NCBI RefSeq assembly: GCF_000379685.1
Contig: NZ_KB903272.1
Span: forward strand, 624-64,623
DNA from: Catelliglobosispora koreensis DSM 44566
GTDB taxonomy: Bacteria > Actinomycetota > Actinomycetes > Mycobacteriales > Micromonosporaceae
DNA length: 64,000 bases
Direction: 5' to 3'
Part shown: positions 18,755-27,430 of the stretch, piece after piece
Layout of the letters: each line of letters begins with the position of its first letter
How positions within the stretch are numbered: the stretch's first letter is position 1
Notes under the pieces: generated by a model
Database searches by the model: none
Told to the model about the DNA's origin: nothing
What the model saw: only the letters and a program-made list of their open reading frames with translations
Position numbers and translations under genes: made by a program

Positions 18755-18868
18755 TCAGGCCGCGGACAGGGCGATGAGCCCGGCGGCTAGCAGGATGAGT
18801 GTGATGGCGATGCCGACGATCAAGGTCGTGCTGCTGCGGCGCTTTAGCTGACGGCCAAACTGGACCAT
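18755..18868 (-). CDS. 37-aa single-helix membrane peptide
   Basis: A short open frame: MVQFGRQLKRRSSTT, then a hydrophobic helix LIVGIAITLILLAAGLIALS and a short end. GGAGG is placed 6 bases before the ATG at 18868, an excellent ribosome site. Positive residues before the helix predict an inside N-terminus. It is on the minus strand, divergent from the SPFH gene and convergent with the MFS gene. No family is recognised; small membrane peptides of this kind are often missed by gene finders. The ribosome site and clean helix are the main evidence. Confidence 0.6.
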   Translation of the reverse strand: MVQFGRQLKRRSSTTLIVGIAITLILLAAGLIALSAA

Positions 18869-18915
18869 GAGGGGCCTCCGAAAAGCTGACTTGACGAATC
18901 CTTGCGCCCTCACGG

Positions 18916-18952
18916 TAGCATAGTGATATCACATTGATAGAAGGGTGATGTC
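18916..18952 (+). promoter_or_regulatory. Operator-like TGATATCA repeats before SPFH gene
   Basis: AGTGATATCACATTGATAG carries the palindrome GTGATATCAC (18923-18932), followed by TGATAG and by TGATGTCA at the start codon. Repeats of TGATRTCA at this spacing suit binding by an Arc-type ribbon-helix-helix dimer; such a protein is encoded two genes on (19812). The local sequence is AT-rich, as for a promoter. Confidence 0.5.
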
Positions 18953-19807
18953 ATGGAGAAAAGGGCGTTCCGGGTTTCCGGTTGGCTGGTCGTGGTCCTG
19001 ATCCTGGCGATCATCGCGGCCGTGATCAGCTGGGTGGCACTCACCCTGCCCCAAGAAGGTGTCGCGGCGGCAGTGATCGCGGTGTCGGCGGTCGTGGTGA
19101 CGTTGCTCGCGAGTGGACTGATCGTGATTAGCCCGAATGACGCACGGGTCATTCAGTTCTTCGGCAAATACGCCGGGACGATTGATGAGGCGGGATTCCA
19201 CGCCACCTGGCCGGTGACGGAGAAGCGCAAGATCTCCAAGCGCATCCGGAACTTCGAAACGGCGCGGCTCAAAGTGTCCGATGCGGACGGTAACCCGGTC
19301 GAGATCGCGTCAGTGGTGGTGTGGCGCGTCGTGGACACCTACGCGGCCAAGTTCGCCGTTGATGATTTCGTCAACTTCGTTGAGGTGCAAGCGGAAACGG
19401 CGGTCCGTCACCTCGCGACAAGCTACCCCTACGAAGCACACCACAGTGGACGGACGAGCTTGCGAGACAGTGCCGCGGTCAGTGAAGAGCTCACTAACGA
19501 GCTCAGTGAACGGGCCGCCCTCGCCGGCATCAACGTCATCGAATCGCGGATCACGCACTTGGCTTATGCTGCGGAGATCGCGCATGCCATGCTGGCGCGT
19601 CAGCAGGCGGAAGCCGTGGTGGCGGCGCGATTCAAGATTGTCGAAGGGGCGATCGGCATGGTGACTGGCGCGCTGGAGCAGCTCCAGGATCAAAACGTCG
19701 TCAGCCTCGACGAGGAACGCAAAGCCCAGATGGTGTCCAACTTGCTGGTCGTCCTATGTGGAGACCGCGCGGTGCAGCCGGTTGTGAACACAGGAACGAT
19801 TTACTGA
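18953..19807 (+). CDS. SPFH (band 7) domain membrane protein
   Basis: A 284-residue stomatin/prohibitin-type protein. Two N-terminal hydrophobic segments (VSGWLVVVLILAIIAAVISW and VAAAVIAVSAVVVTLLASGL) anchor it; the SPFH domain (about residues 60-200) begins with VISPNDARVIQFFGKYAGT and includes SVVVWRVVDTYAAKFAVDD; a helical tail with LARQQAEAVVAARFKIVEGA follows. Such proteins scaffold membrane microdomains. An overlapping or adjacent Arc-like protein gene (4 bp after the stop) is the usual actinobacterial partner. GAAGG precedes the ATG. Confidence 0.85.
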   Translation: MEKRAFRVSGWLVVVLILAIIAAVISWVALTLPQEGVAAAVIAVSAVVVTLLASGLIVISPNDARVIQFFGKYAGTIDEAGFHATWPVTEKRKISKRIRNFETARLKVSDADGNPVEIASVVVWRVVDTYAAKFAVDDFVNFVEVQAETAVRHLATSYPYEAHHSGRTSLRDSAAVSEELTNELSERAALAGINVIESRITHLAYAAEIAHAMLARQQAEAVVAARFKIVEGAIGMVTGALEQLQDQNVVSLDEERKAQMVSNLLVVLCGDRAVQPVVNTGTIY

Positions 19808-19811
19808 GCTG

Positions 19812-19994
19812 ATGGCTGAGCGCAAGAAGTTGCTGCTGCGCCTGGACCCGGCGGTCCACGACGCGTTAGCGAGGTGGGCCTCCGATGACCTGCGCAGCAT
19901 CAACGCTCAGATCGAATTCGCCCTGCGGCAAGCGCTGAAGGCCGCAGGGCGGCAGGTTAGTAAACCGGCTGCTGAGGCTGAGGAGCAGGAATAG
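19812..19994 (+). CDS. Arc-type ribbon-helix-helix protein
   Basis: A 60-residue DNA-binding protein that follows the SPFH gene in many actinobacteria. KKLLLRLDPAVHDALARWA gives the strand and first helix and RSINAQIEFALRQALKAAG the second helix of the ribbon-helix-helix. It probably binds the TGATRTCA repeats upstream of the SPFH gene and represses the operon. The last 38 bp overlap the convergent 19957-20337 gene. Confidence 0.8.
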   Translation: MAERKKLLLRLDPAVHDALARWASDDLRSINAQIEFALRQALKAAGRQVSKPAAEAEEQE

Positions 19995-20337
19995 CCTCGG
20001 CGTTGGGCCGCCGCACGAAGATGGCGCCAACGACCAGTCCCAGGCCCACAAGGTAGATAAGCCGCGTGACGATGCTGACGATGGCGAAGACGGTCGTGTA
20101 CTCCGAGAATCCGCCCTCGCTTAACACCCAGCGGATGCCAAACGTGTACCAGAAAGCCTGGAAGAGCGAGAGCAGCGCCATGATCCCGAGCCCCGAGGCG
20201 GCCAGGCCACTTGCTGTTCCCCCGATCCGGCGGCGCTGGACGATGGCGACAATCGTCATCACAAGCAGCACGAGGAACAGCAGCAATTCGGGCACTAGGG
20301 CCAGCATCAGTTCAGGCAAGTCATCGGCGTCGAACAT
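19957..20337 (-). CDS. Small four-helix membrane protein, unknown
   Basis: 126 residues with about four hydrophobic segments (ALVPELLLFLVLLVMTIVA, GLGIMALLSLFQAFWYTFGI, TVFAIVSIVTRLIYLVGLGL) and a Pro/Gln-rich end (AEAIPAPQPQQPVY). ATG 20337 is preferred to the TTG at 20349 because GGGAGA lies just upstream of it. I do not recognise a specific family. The gene is convergent with the Arc-type gene and divergent from thrB. Confidence 0.65.
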   Translation of the reverse strand: MFDADDLPELMLALVPELLLFLVLLVMTIVAIVQRRRIGGTASGLAASGLGIMALLSLFQAFWYTFGIRWVLSEGGFSEYTTVFAIVSIVTRLIYLVGLGLVVGAIFVRRPNAEAIPAPQPQQPVY

Positions 20338-20392
20338 GAATTCTCCCAAGGGGTGAGCGGCTCGATCACTCTAGCGGCCGTGCGCACATACC

Positions 20393-21301
20393 ATGGTCCG
20401 CGTGACTGCCTTCACCGTCAGGGTGCCCGCGACCAGCGCGAACCTAGGCCCCGGATTCGATGCCCTCGGGCTCGCCCTGTCGCTTTACGACGAAGTGACC
20501 GCGCGCGTCACTGCCGAACCGACGACGGTGCGAGTCACGGGTGAAGGCGCCGGGGACCTGGCCAAGGACGAAGAGCACCTCGTCATCAAGGCGATGCGGG
20601 AGACGTTCGCCGAAATCGGCGAGCAGCCCGCCGGAATCGAACTCACCTGCGTCAACGCGATCCCGCAAGCCCGTGGGCTGGGGTCGTCGAGTGCGGCCAT
20701 CGTCGCCGGAGTCACCCTGGCCAATGCGCTCAGCGGCGGGAAACTGAGCCAGGAAGACGAGTTGCGCATCGCGGGCCGTCTCGAGGGCCATCCCGACAAT
20801 GTGGCGCCGTGTCTGCTGGGCGGCTTCACTATCGCCTGGACCAGCCATGACGGTGCCCGGGCTGTGTCCACTGAAGTCCACCCGGCGGTTCAGCCTGCTT
20901 TGTTCGTACCAGCGAATAGGGGTTTAACGAAGGAGGCGAGGGCGGCTTTGCCGGCGAGCGTGCCCCACGCGGACGCTTCTTTTAACGCGGGCCGCAGTGC
21001 TTTGCTCGTGTATGCGCTGACCAAGGACCCGAGCCTGCTGTTTGAGGCGACCGAAGACCGGCTGCACCAGGATTACCGGGCGCCGGGAATGCCGGAAAGC
21101 GCGGCCCTCGTCAAAAAACTTCGCGGGCGAAAAATCGCCGCTGTCATCAGTGGAGCAGGGCCAACAGTGCTCGCGCTGAGCGGGATTCCCGCTGATTTCG
21201 CTGGGGAAAGTGGTTGGGTATGTCACACTCTGGCGCCTGAAAGCGCTGGTGCGAGGGTTCGTCCAGGTAACATTTCAAGCACGTTGGGACACGCCGAATA
21301 A
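20393..21301 (+). CDS. thrB: Homoserine kinase
   Basis: Phosphorylates homoserine for threonine synthase. GHMP-kinase signatures: PATSANLGPGFDALGLALSL near the start, the ATP loop PQARGLGSSSAAIVAGVTLA near residue 95, and late AAVISGAGPTVLALSG. 302 residues is normal. In other actinobacteria thrB directly follows thrC; here they are 5 kb apart, so thrB must have its own promoter in 20338-20392. The next gene downstream is rho after a 309-bp leader. Confidence 0.95.
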   Translation: MVRVTAFTVRVPATSANLGPGFDALGLALSLYDEVTARVTAEPTTVRVTGEGAGDLAKDEEHLVIKAMRETFAEIGEQPAGIELTCVNAIPQARGLGSSSAAIVAGVTLANALSGGKLSQEDELRIAGRLEGHPDNVAPCLLGGFTIAWTSHDGARAVSTEVHPAVQPALFVPANRGLTKEARAALPASVPHADASFNAGRSALLVYALTKDPSLLFEATEDRLHQDYRAPGMPESAALVKKLRGRKIAAVISGAGPTVLALSGIPADFAGESGWVCHTLAPESAGARVRPGNISSTLGHAE

Positions 21302-21610
21302 CCCCGGTGTTGCCGCTGGTGGCAGACGTTGATTACGCTCTAGGTCAGCACAGCCGCGAAGCGCCCGATCCATGCGGGGCGGCGCACCCTTAAGATCGGT
21401 TAAGACGGTAACCCCGTCCACCCTCCGTCTTACACGCTCACCCGCAGACCCGATCGCCGCTTCCGTTGCGGTCATTGACGGATGCGTCTGCGCTAAAACT
21501 CCTGTTTGCCTTCGTATGGCAGCACAGGTGTATCCGAGGCCGCCCGGCCCACCTGATTTTTCTCGACAGCTTGACCCGGGCAGCCCCGGCCATTCGAGGG
21601 AAGGAATCCA
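21302..21610 (+). promoter_or_regulatory. Leader region of rho
   Basis: A 309-bp gap without a gene. It holds a hairpin with arms TAAGACGG (21401-21408) and CCGTCTTA (21425-21432) and a pyrimidine-rich stretch between and after it (ACCCCGTCCACCCTCC). In enteric bacteria rho autoregulates by termination in its own leader; a similar arrangement is possible here but is inference. GGGAAGGA precedes the TTG start. Confidence 0.4.
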
Positions 21611-23404
21611 TTGAGCGACACCACCGACATGACGTCGGATGTCTCCCACGTCGCTGACGACGCCTCCACCGGCCGGCGCCGCCGAACAGCGGGAAGCGGG
21701 CTATCTGCGAAGCTGCTACCCGAGCTGCAAACCATGGCGGCTGGCTTGGGCATCACCGGCACCGGGCGGATGCGTAAGGGCGAGCTAATCGCCGCTATTA
21801 CCGCTGCACAATCCGGGGGAACACCGAGGGTTCGGGCCGCTGCGGCCGCCGCGCCCACACGCGATGAAGTGCGTGCTGAAGTGCCAGCAGAAGAAACAGG
21901 CGAGCGCCGTCCGCGGCGCACCAGCCGGGTTTCCGGCGCGTCTGAGCCCGCAGCCACCACTCCGGCCCCAGCTGAGGCTGAGCCGCGTGAGGGCGAAACC
22001 CGGGAACGCCGCGAGCCGCGTGAAGGCCGCCGCGAGCGCAACGGAGACCGGCGGGAACGTAACAACGACCGCAATGACCGCAACGATCGCAACACTGAGC
22101 GGACCGAACAGCGCGGCAACGACCGCGAGCGGTTCGATGGTGATGGTGACGATGACGGTGATGGCCGCCGCAGCAGGCGCAGCCGTTTCCGGGACCGTCG
22201 CCGCGGCCGTGACCGTGGTTCGGAGAACCAGGGCGGTGGTGGCGGTGGAGCCGAGCCGCAGGTCAACGAAGACGACGTGCTCGTGCCCGTGGCTGGCATC
22301 GTTGACGTTCTCGACAACTATGCGTTCGTGCGCACCACCGGCTATCTAGCCGGACCAAATGACGTATATGTATCGATGTCCCAAATAAAGAAGTACGGTC
22401 TGCGCCGCGGTGACGCGATCACCGGTGCGGTCAGGTCGGCCCGTGAGGGCGAACAGCGCCGGGATAAGTACAACCCACTGGTCCGTTTGGACACCATCAA
22501 CGGTACCGACCCGGAAGAGGCGCGCAAGCGCCCCGAGTTCTACAAGCTGACTCCGCTCTACCCCCAGGAGCGGTTGCGCCTGGAGACCGATCCGCACATC
22601 CTGACGACCCGTGTCATCGACTTGGTGATGCCGATCGGTAAGGGACAGCGTGCGCTGATCGTGTCGCCGCCTAAGGCTGGTAAGACGATGATTCAGCAGG
22701 CGATCGCGAATGCCATCGCCCGCAACAACCCCGAGTGCCACTTGATGGTCGTGCTTGTGGATGAGCGTCCCGAAGAGGTCACCGACATGCAGCGTTCGGT
22801 GAAGGGTGAGGTCATCGCCTCGACCTTCGACCGTCCGCCGCAGGACCACTGCACCGTCGCCGAGCTCGCCATCGAGCGCGCCAAGCGACTGGTGGAGCTG
22901 GGCCACGACGTGGTCGTGCTGCTCGACTCGATCACCCGTCTGGGCCGTGCCTACAACCTCGCCGCTCCGGCGAGTGGCCGGATCCTGTCCGGTGGTATCG
23001 ACTCGACCGCGCTCTACCCGCCGAAGCGGTTCCTCGGCGCTGCCCGCAACATCGAAGGCGGCGGATCGCTCACCATCATCGCCAATGCGTTGGTGGAGAC
23101 CGGTTCCATGATGGACACCGTCATCTTCGAAGAGTTCAAGGGCACGGGTAACGCCGAGCTTAAGCTCGACCGCAAAATCGCCGAGAAGCGCGTCTTCCCA
23201 GCGATCGACATCGACCCATCCGGCACGCGTAAGGAAGAAATTTTGCTCGCGCCGGAGGAACTGGTCATCGTGCACAAGCTCCGCAAGGTGCTGCACTCAC
23301 TGGACTCGCAAGCCGCGCTGGATCTGCTGCTCGACAAGCTCAAGCAGACCCGCACGAACATCGAGTTCCTGATGCAGATCGCGAAGACCACTCCAGGGGA
23401 GTGA
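21611..23404 (+). CDS. rho: Transcription termination factor Rho
   Basis: Hexameric RNA-dependent ATPase that ends transcription at C-rich, unstructured RNA. Domains: N-terminal helical Rho-N (about residues 30-65), a long insertion rich in Arg, Asp, Asn and Gly (about 75-215, [20 protein letters not shown]), the cold-shock RNA-binding domain from [20 protein letters not shown], and the ATPase core with [11 protein letters not shown] (Walker A), [16 protein letters not shown] (Walker B and Q-loop) and [15 protein letters not shown]. 597 residues is typical for GC-rich actinobacteria. Starts at TTG with a good ribosome site. Confidence 0.97.
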   Translation: MSDTTDMTSDVSHVADDASTGRRRRTAGSGLSAKLLPELQTMAAGLGITGTGRMRKGELIAAITAAQSGGTPRVRAAAAAAPTRDEVRAEVPAEETGERRPRRTSRVSGASEPAATTPAPAEAEPREGETRERREPREGRRERNGDRRERNNDRNDRNDRNTERTEQRGNDRERFDGDGDDDGDGRRSRRSRFRDRRRGRDRGSENQGGGGGGAEPQVNEDDVLVPVAGIVDVLDNYAFVRTTGYLAGPNDVYVSMSQIKKYGLRRGDAITGAVRSAREGEQRRDKYNPLVRLDTINGTDPEEARKRPEFYKLTPLYPQERLRLETDPHILTTRVIDLVMPIGKGQRALIVSPPKAGKTMIQQAIANAIARNNPECHLMVVLVDERPEEVTDMQRSVKGEVIASTFDRPPQDHCTVAELAIERAKRLVELGHDVVVLLDSITRLGRAYNLAAPASGRILSGGIDSTALYPPKRFLGAARNIEGGGSLTIIANALVETGSMMDTVIFEEFKGTGNAELKLDRKIAEKRVFPAIDIDPSGTRKEEILLAPEELVIVHKLRKVLHSLDSQAALDLLLDKLKQTRTNIEFLMQIAKTTPGE

Positions 23405-23410
23405 CGTTTC

Positions 23411-23440
23411 AACGGGCCGCCTCACCTGAGGCGGCCCGTT
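23411..23440. terminator. Bidirectional 14-bp hairpin between rho and the kinase gene
   Basis: AACGGGCCGCCTCA / TGAGGCGGCCCGTT with a 2-nt loop, directly after the rho stop and touching the stop codon of the convergent gene. The palindrome ends in A and T runs on both sides, so it can serve both transcripts. Confidence 0.8.
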
Positions 23441-24318
23441 TAGAAATTGCCTTCGGCGACCTGGAAAACGGTTAGGCCGATGGAACGCCACATCTTCACG
23501 ACCTGGTTGCGGTCATCGAAGACCGCGACCACGTGCCAGTTTTGCGCGATCTCCCGTTCGAAGATCTCCCGCTTGACGATCGAGTCCTTGCGGGAGTCGC
23601 CCGTCTTGCGCATGTGCAGCGCCGCATAGGGTACTCCGACATGCTTGTCGAGCCAGTGCTCTGTCGCTTCACGCCCGTCATCGGTTCTGCCGGAGCAGTA
23701 GACGATGGTGTGACCGGCTTCGTACATGGCTTTCACCGCTTTGATGACCGGTGCGTTTGGACGGTCAAGGTGCAATCTCGTGACGTCGTAAGGGCTTCGG
23801 TTGCCCATCAGCGCCACGGTTCCGTCCAGGTCGACCAGAATGCAGTCGGGCAAGCTTTCGTCTTGGGCCACGGGCTCTGTTCTGATGGGCTCGTCAAGGC
23901 TGAGCGTTTGCCGCTTCCCGGCCAGATAACGCTCGTGCATGCGCTGAATCACTTCCGCGCCAACGCTTCCGGGCCGTTGTGCGTCACGTTCGAGACAAAC
24001 CTCAAGTGGTACGTGGGTGAAGTCCACGATTTCCGCCGTGGCACCGCATTCCGACGCGATGGCAGCCAAGTCCTTGACCGTCTTGCCCCGCAGGTTTGTG
24101 TCGTCGCAAATGACGCTCTGGCCCGACTTCAGCAGTGCCTCAACCGCCGCGTGCTGCACCGCGGTCACCTGACGTTCGGCCCAGCCTTCGCCGGTGTGCC
24201 CGCCGTGCAGCATCGACCGCAAATCGTCACGGTTGACCCGCACGGTCCCCGGCTGTTGCCGTGCCCAGGTCGACTTTCCTGAGCCCGGCAAGCCACGGGT
24301 GATGTAAAGCGTCGCCAT
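23440..24318 (-). CDS. T4 Pnkp-like polynucleotide kinase / 3'-phosphatase
   Basis: RNA (or DNA) end-healing enzyme: adds 5'-phosphate and removes 3'-phosphate so a ligase can seal. The N-terminal P-loop kinase (residues 1-150) has ITRGLPGSGKSTWARQQPG, NRDDLR and ICDDTNLR; the C-terminal HAD-type phosphatase (about 155-290) has ILVDLDGTVALMG, IVYCSGRTDDGR and VFDDRNQVVKMW. This domain order is that of phage T4 Pnkp. ATG 24318 is preferred because GGGGAGG lies 9 bases before it. Its start is 1 bp from the RNA ligase stop, so the two form one operon. Confidence 0.88.
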   Translation of the reverse strand: MATLYITRGLPGSGKSTWARQQPGTVRVNRDDLRSMLHGGHTGEGWAERQVTAVQHAAVEALLKSGQSVICDDTNLRGKTVKDLAAIASECGATAEIVDFTHVPLEVCLERDAQRPGSVGAEVIQRMHERYLAGKRQTLSLDEPIRTEPVAQDESLPDCILVDLDGTVALMGNRSPYDVTRLHLDRPNAPVIKAVKAMYEAGHTIVYCSGRTDDGREATEHWLDKHVGVPYAALHMRKTGDSRKDSIVKREIFEREIAQNWHVVAVFDDRNQVVKMWRSIGLTVFQVAEGNF

Positions 24319-24319
24319 G

Positions 24320-25399
24320 TCACTCATCCTCCCCTGAGCTAAGCCCGTGCGGTGTCTCGTCTGCCGAAGGCTTCACCTGTTCCCAGATCGCCTCGCGGTA
24401 GGACTTGCCGTCCAGGTGCGCGAAAAGGTAACCGCGCAGCGGGCTTTTCGCCGCCACGAGGGCGAAGTCCTTGCGGGACCAGCCTTCTGGCAGCGCTGCG
24501 ATGATCTCGTCGAACGCAGCAGTGACGTCTGCCTCGATCGCTTTTACTTGCGCGTCCAGCCGTGCTGCGAGCGCTCGTACCCACTCGTGGAATTCGTCCG
24601 GAAGCGGCGCGGCGATCTCGTCGACCGATGAGCCTGCTCCCATCGCCTCCCACACCCGCCGGGCGGACAGTCCGGTGATGATGCGGTGCAGGTAGACGTA
24701 CTCCTCGTACTTGATCTTCACGCGAGTGTCGGCGCTGGTGATGTGCACCACCAAGCCCTCCTTACCCGCGCGGGGCGGTGCGCTCAGCGCGGCACCGAAC
24801 GTCTCATAACGGAATGTTTCCACCACCGGTCCGGGCCAGTCCTTGACGCCGTCGGGCCCGTAAGACTGACCGCTAACGATGTCTACCGCACCCAGGAGCA
24901 CCAGATCGTTCAGCCCGCCGTAGTCGAGCACGATCCGGTTCGCCGGGTAGATGATCTCCACCAATACGGTCATTCCCGCTGGTGGCGCCCATGATCTGTA
25001 GCGCTCGTTGAGCAGCTTCGTCGCGTGCACAGCCTGATCTGAGGCGAACGAGCCCCGCGTAGCCACGGCATAGCCACCCGGAACCGGGTAAATGATGCCC
25101 AGTGAGCCGTCCGCCTTGTCCGTCACAGTGACTGGCTCGTCCAGTGCTGGTGCCGGAGCGCCCGTTTGCCCGTAGTTGAAGAACTTCGGCAGCGGCCGGG
25201 CCACTACTTCGCCTGCTTGATTGACGATCAAACCTCGGCACGCCAATGTGACCTCGCTCCACGCGTTGGAAAACGCGCAGTGCTCGGTGTAGTTGTAGAT
25301 CGTCAGCGGGAGCTCCGGGTGCGTTTGCGCACGCACGAGGCCGCCATCGAGAGCTGAAGTCAGGGCATGCTGAGGGAAGAGCTGATCGAGGGGAAACAC
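24320..25399 (-). CDS. RNA ligase, T4 Rnl1 type
   Basis: ATP-dependent ligase joining 3'-OH and 5'-phosphate RNA ends. Nucleotidyltransferase motifs: motif I VTDKADGSLGIIY with the AMP-accepting Lys (about residue 95), upstream CRGLIVN, motif III-like VLVEIIYPANRIV, motif IV GKEGLVVHI and motif V VKIKYEEYVYLHR. The helical C-terminal domain (about residues 240-360) is as in T4 Rnl1, which seals tRNAs cut in the anticodon loop. The GTG at 25399 starts the gene; 125 bp separate it from the divergent rpmE. Substrate in this host is not shown. Confidence 0.88.
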   Translation of the reverse strand: MFPLDQLFPQHALTSALDGGLVRAQTHPELPLTIYNYTEHCAFSNAWSEVTLACRGLIVNQAGEVVARPLPKFFNYGQTGAPAPALDEPVTVTDKADGSLGIIYPVPGGYAVATRGSFASDQAVHATKLLNERYRSWAPPAGMTVLVEIIYPANRIVLDYGGLNDLVLLGAVDIVSGQSYGPDGVKDWPGPVVETFRYETFGAALSAPPRAGKEGLVVHITSADTRVKIKYEEYVYLHRIITGLSARRVWEAMGAGSSVDEIAAPLPDEFHEWVRALAARLDAQVKAIEADVTAAFDEIIAALPEGWSRKDFALVAAKSPLRGYLFAHLDGKSYREAIWEQVKPSADETPHGLSSGEDE

Positions 25400-25524
25400 G
25401 GGTAGCAGGGTCGCATGGAATAACTTGCGAGTCGATCCGTTATAGTTACCGATCGGCCACCTGGTACTGGTTCACGCCGCGACAAGGCGACCCAGCGACC
25501 GCTTTCTGAGAGGACCCAAGGGCG

Positions 25525-25758
25525 ATGAGATCTGGAATCCACCCGCAGTATGCACCGACGACTGTCACCTGCTCCTGCGGCAACCAATTTGTGACGGGCA
25601 GCACCGCTAAGGGTGGTGCGATTCACGTCGAGACCTGCAACGCATGCCACCCGTTCTACACCGGTAAGCAGCGTGTGCTTGACACCGCTGGCCGCGTGGC
25701 GAAGTTCCAGGCCAAGTACGCCAAGGTCCAGAAGAAGGACAAGAAGGACGCCAAATAG
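25525..25758 (+). CDS. rpmE: 50S ribosomal protein L31
   Basis: A 77-residue L31 of the zinc-containing (C+) type: Cys residues in TVTCSCGN and [15 protein letters not shown] form the zinc site, followed by the basic tail [14 protein letters not shown]. The HPFYTG signature is diagnostic. A TATAGT element at 25442-25447 in the gap before it may be a -10 box. A strong hairpin follows the stop. The usual rho-rpmE neighbourhood is interrupted here by the RNA repair cassette. Confidence 0.95.
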   Translation: MRSGIHPQYAPTTVTCSCGNQFVTGSTAKGGAIHVETCNACHPFYTGKQRVLDTAGRVAKFQAKYAKVQKKDKKDAK

Positions 25759-25767
25759 CTGGCTTCA

Positions 25768-25802
25768 CGGCGCCCGCCCCCATACTTGTGGGGCGGGCGC
25801 CG
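25768..25802 (+). terminator. 13-bp hairpin after rpmE
   Basis: CGGCGCCCGCCCC (25768-25780) and GGGGCGGGCGCCG (25790-25802) pair perfectly around a 9-nt loop, 10 bp after the rpmE stop. prfA starts 24 bp later, so read-through or an embedded promoter is needed for prfA. Confidence 0.75.
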
Positions 25803-25825
25803 TCGTATGTGGGAGTGTGTCAGGC

Positions 25826-26911
25826 ATGAGCACGGACCGTCTTTCCTCACTACTAGAGGAATATGAGGAGCTGGAGAAGCGGCTCGCCGATCCGGCTATT
25901 CACGCCAACCAGGCAGAGGCTCGCCGCGTCGGCCGCCGGTTCGCTGAGCTGACCCCAATTCACAAGACGGCCGGTGAGCTCACGGCACTGCGGGCTGACA
26001 TCACGGCCGCCCGGGAACTAGCCGCTGCCGAACCAGACTTCGCCGCCGAGGCAGAGTCGCTGGAACAGCAGCTGCCGGTGCTGGAAGAAAAGCTCGCCGA
26101 ACTGCTCGCGCCGCGTGACCCCAACGATTCCAAGGACGTCATCCTTGAAGTCAAGTCAGGTGAAGGCGGTGAGGAGTCGGCACTTTTCGCTGCCGACCTC
26201 CTGCGGATGTACCTGCGTTACGCCGAAAAGCACGGCTGGATAACGGAAGTGCTGGACTCGCAAGAGTCAGACCTCGGCGGGGTCAAGGACGTTTCCGTTG
26301 CCATCAAAACAAAAGGCGTGCCCGAGGGCGGCAACGGCGTATGGTCGCGTTTGAAGTGGGAAGGCGGCGTCCACCGGGTGCAGCGTGTCCCCGCAACGGA
26401 ATCCCAGGGCCGCATCCACACCTCAGCCGCTGGCGTGCTCGTCATGCCGGAAGCCGAAGAGTCCGATGTGGAGCTGGACCTCAACGACGTCCGCGTGGAC
26501 GTTTACCGTTCACAGGGCGCGGGTGGACAGTCCGTTAACACGACTGACTCGGCTGTTCGGTTGACCCACGTTCCGACGGGAATCGTTGTCACGTGCCAGA
26601 ATGAGCGGTCCCAGTTGCAGAATAAGGACAAGGCTTTCCGCATGCTCCGCGCCCGGCTCGCCCAGGCGGCGGAGGAGCAAGCCCTTGCTGCCGCGGCGGA
26701 TGCGCGCAAGTCTCAGATCCGCACCGTCGACCGGTCGGAACGCATCCGCACCTACAACTTCCCGCAAAACCGCATCACCGATCACCGCATCGGCTTCACC
26801 GCCTACAACCTCGACCTGGTCATGGGCGGCGAACTCGACCCCACGCTGGACGCCCTAACAACCGCCGACCGCGCGGCCCGTCTAGCAGGCGACGAATCCT
26901 TGTCGCGGTAA
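25826..26911 (+). CDS. prfA: Peptide chain release factor 1
   Basis: Recognises UAA/UAG in the ribosomal A site and triggers peptide release. The PxT codon-reading motif is in [14 protein letters not shown] (PAT, hence RF1 rather than RF2), and the catalytic GGQ is in [20 protein letters not shown] near residue 235. The ATG 25826 ([19 protein letters not shown]) gives 361 residues, normal length; the longer upstream frame runs through the rpmE terminator and is rejected. PrmC, which methylates the GGQ Gln, is encoded 3.2 kb downstream after an inserted ABC exporter block. Confidence 0.96.
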   Translation: MSTDRLSSLLEEYEELEKRLADPAIHANQAEARRVGRRFAELTPIHKTAGELTALRADITAARELAAAEPDFAAEAESLEQQLPVLEEKLAELLAPRDPNDSKDVILEVKSGEGGEESALFAADLLRMYLRYAEKHGWITEVLDSQESDLGGVKDVSVAIKTKGVPEGGNGVWSRLKWEGGVHRVQRVPATESQGRIHTSAAGVLVMPEAEESDVELDLNDVRVDVYRSQGAGGQSVNTTDSAVRLTHVPTGIVVTCQNERSQLQNKDKAFRMLRARLAQAAEEQALAAAADARKSQIRTVDRSERIRTYNFPQNRITDHRIGFTAYNLDLVMGGELDPTLDALTTADRAARLAGDESLSR

Positions 26912-27000
26912 CGCTTTTCTCGCTTTACCTCGCGCCGCGGCCCGCTTCCAGGCCGCGGCGCTTTCCTTTGTCGCGCTTCGCCTTCCGCGCACGCTTTCCT

Positions 27001-27065
27001 TTTCCGACGCCGCACATGGTTGCGACCGTCCCTCCCGCGAGGACATCCCGGTCCGCGCTTCCCGG
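27001..27065. repeat. Companion repeat, copy 1 (matches 41324-41388)
   Basis: A 44-bp stretch beginning TTTCCGACGCCGCACATGG is shared with 41324-41367 with one difference; after five diverged bases the identity resumes (GGTCCGCGCTTCCC). Both copies lie left of an 82-bp palindromic repeat in a convergent gap. Confidence 0.85.
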
Positions 27066-27126
27066 GCTCTTTCCCGCCGCCGCCGCGAATCCCTTTGTTG
27101 CTGGACATCCCGCTCCGCGCTTCCCA

Positions 27127-27233
27127 GGCTCTCTCCACGCCGCCGCGAATCCTCACTCCGCATTCGCCATTGCGGCCACGCGCTTCCTGGGCTCTCTCCA
27201 CGCCGCCGCGAATCCTCACTCCGCATTCGCCAT
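27127..27233. repeat. Tandem repeat, 44 bp identical at 63-bp period
   Basis: GGCTCTCTCCACGCCGCCGC and the following 24 bases (ending CATTCGCCAT) occur at 27127-27170 and 27190-27233. A third, diverged unit (CGCGCTTCCCGGGCTCTTTCC) precedes at about 27055. The strand is pyrimidine-rich and no frame is convincing. Confidence 0.8.
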
Positions 27234-27283
27234 CCTGGCCCGGGCGTCCCAAGCCTTCCTGTAGTCGCCACCCACATTGTTTT

Positions 27284-27365
27284 GATCCACATCCCTATGC
27301 GTGATCCACAGCCTGCGAGACGTGATCAAAAGCCGCTTTGATCACGTCTGAAGGGATGTGGATCA
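27284..27365. repeat. 82-bp palindromic interspersed repeat, copy B
   Basis: The most perfect copy: outer arms TGATCCACATCCCT and AGGGATGTGGATCA (14 bp, counting the flanking T at 27283) and inner arms GACGTGATCAAA and TTTGATCACGTC (12 bp, 6-nt loop). It sits between convergent prfA and the ABC permease gene, at the switch from C/T-rich to G/A-rich sequence. Confidence 0.92.
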
Positions 27366-27430
27366 GGATCGGGGTGTGCGGGGGGAGAAAAGGGTCGCGG
27401 AGCGAGGGGCGGGTGCGGCGGAGGAAGGCG

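Noticed and set aside
25613-25825. N-terminal extension of prfA through the rpmE region
   Set aside because: It would cross rpmE in another frame and its terminator; ATG 25826 matches family starts.
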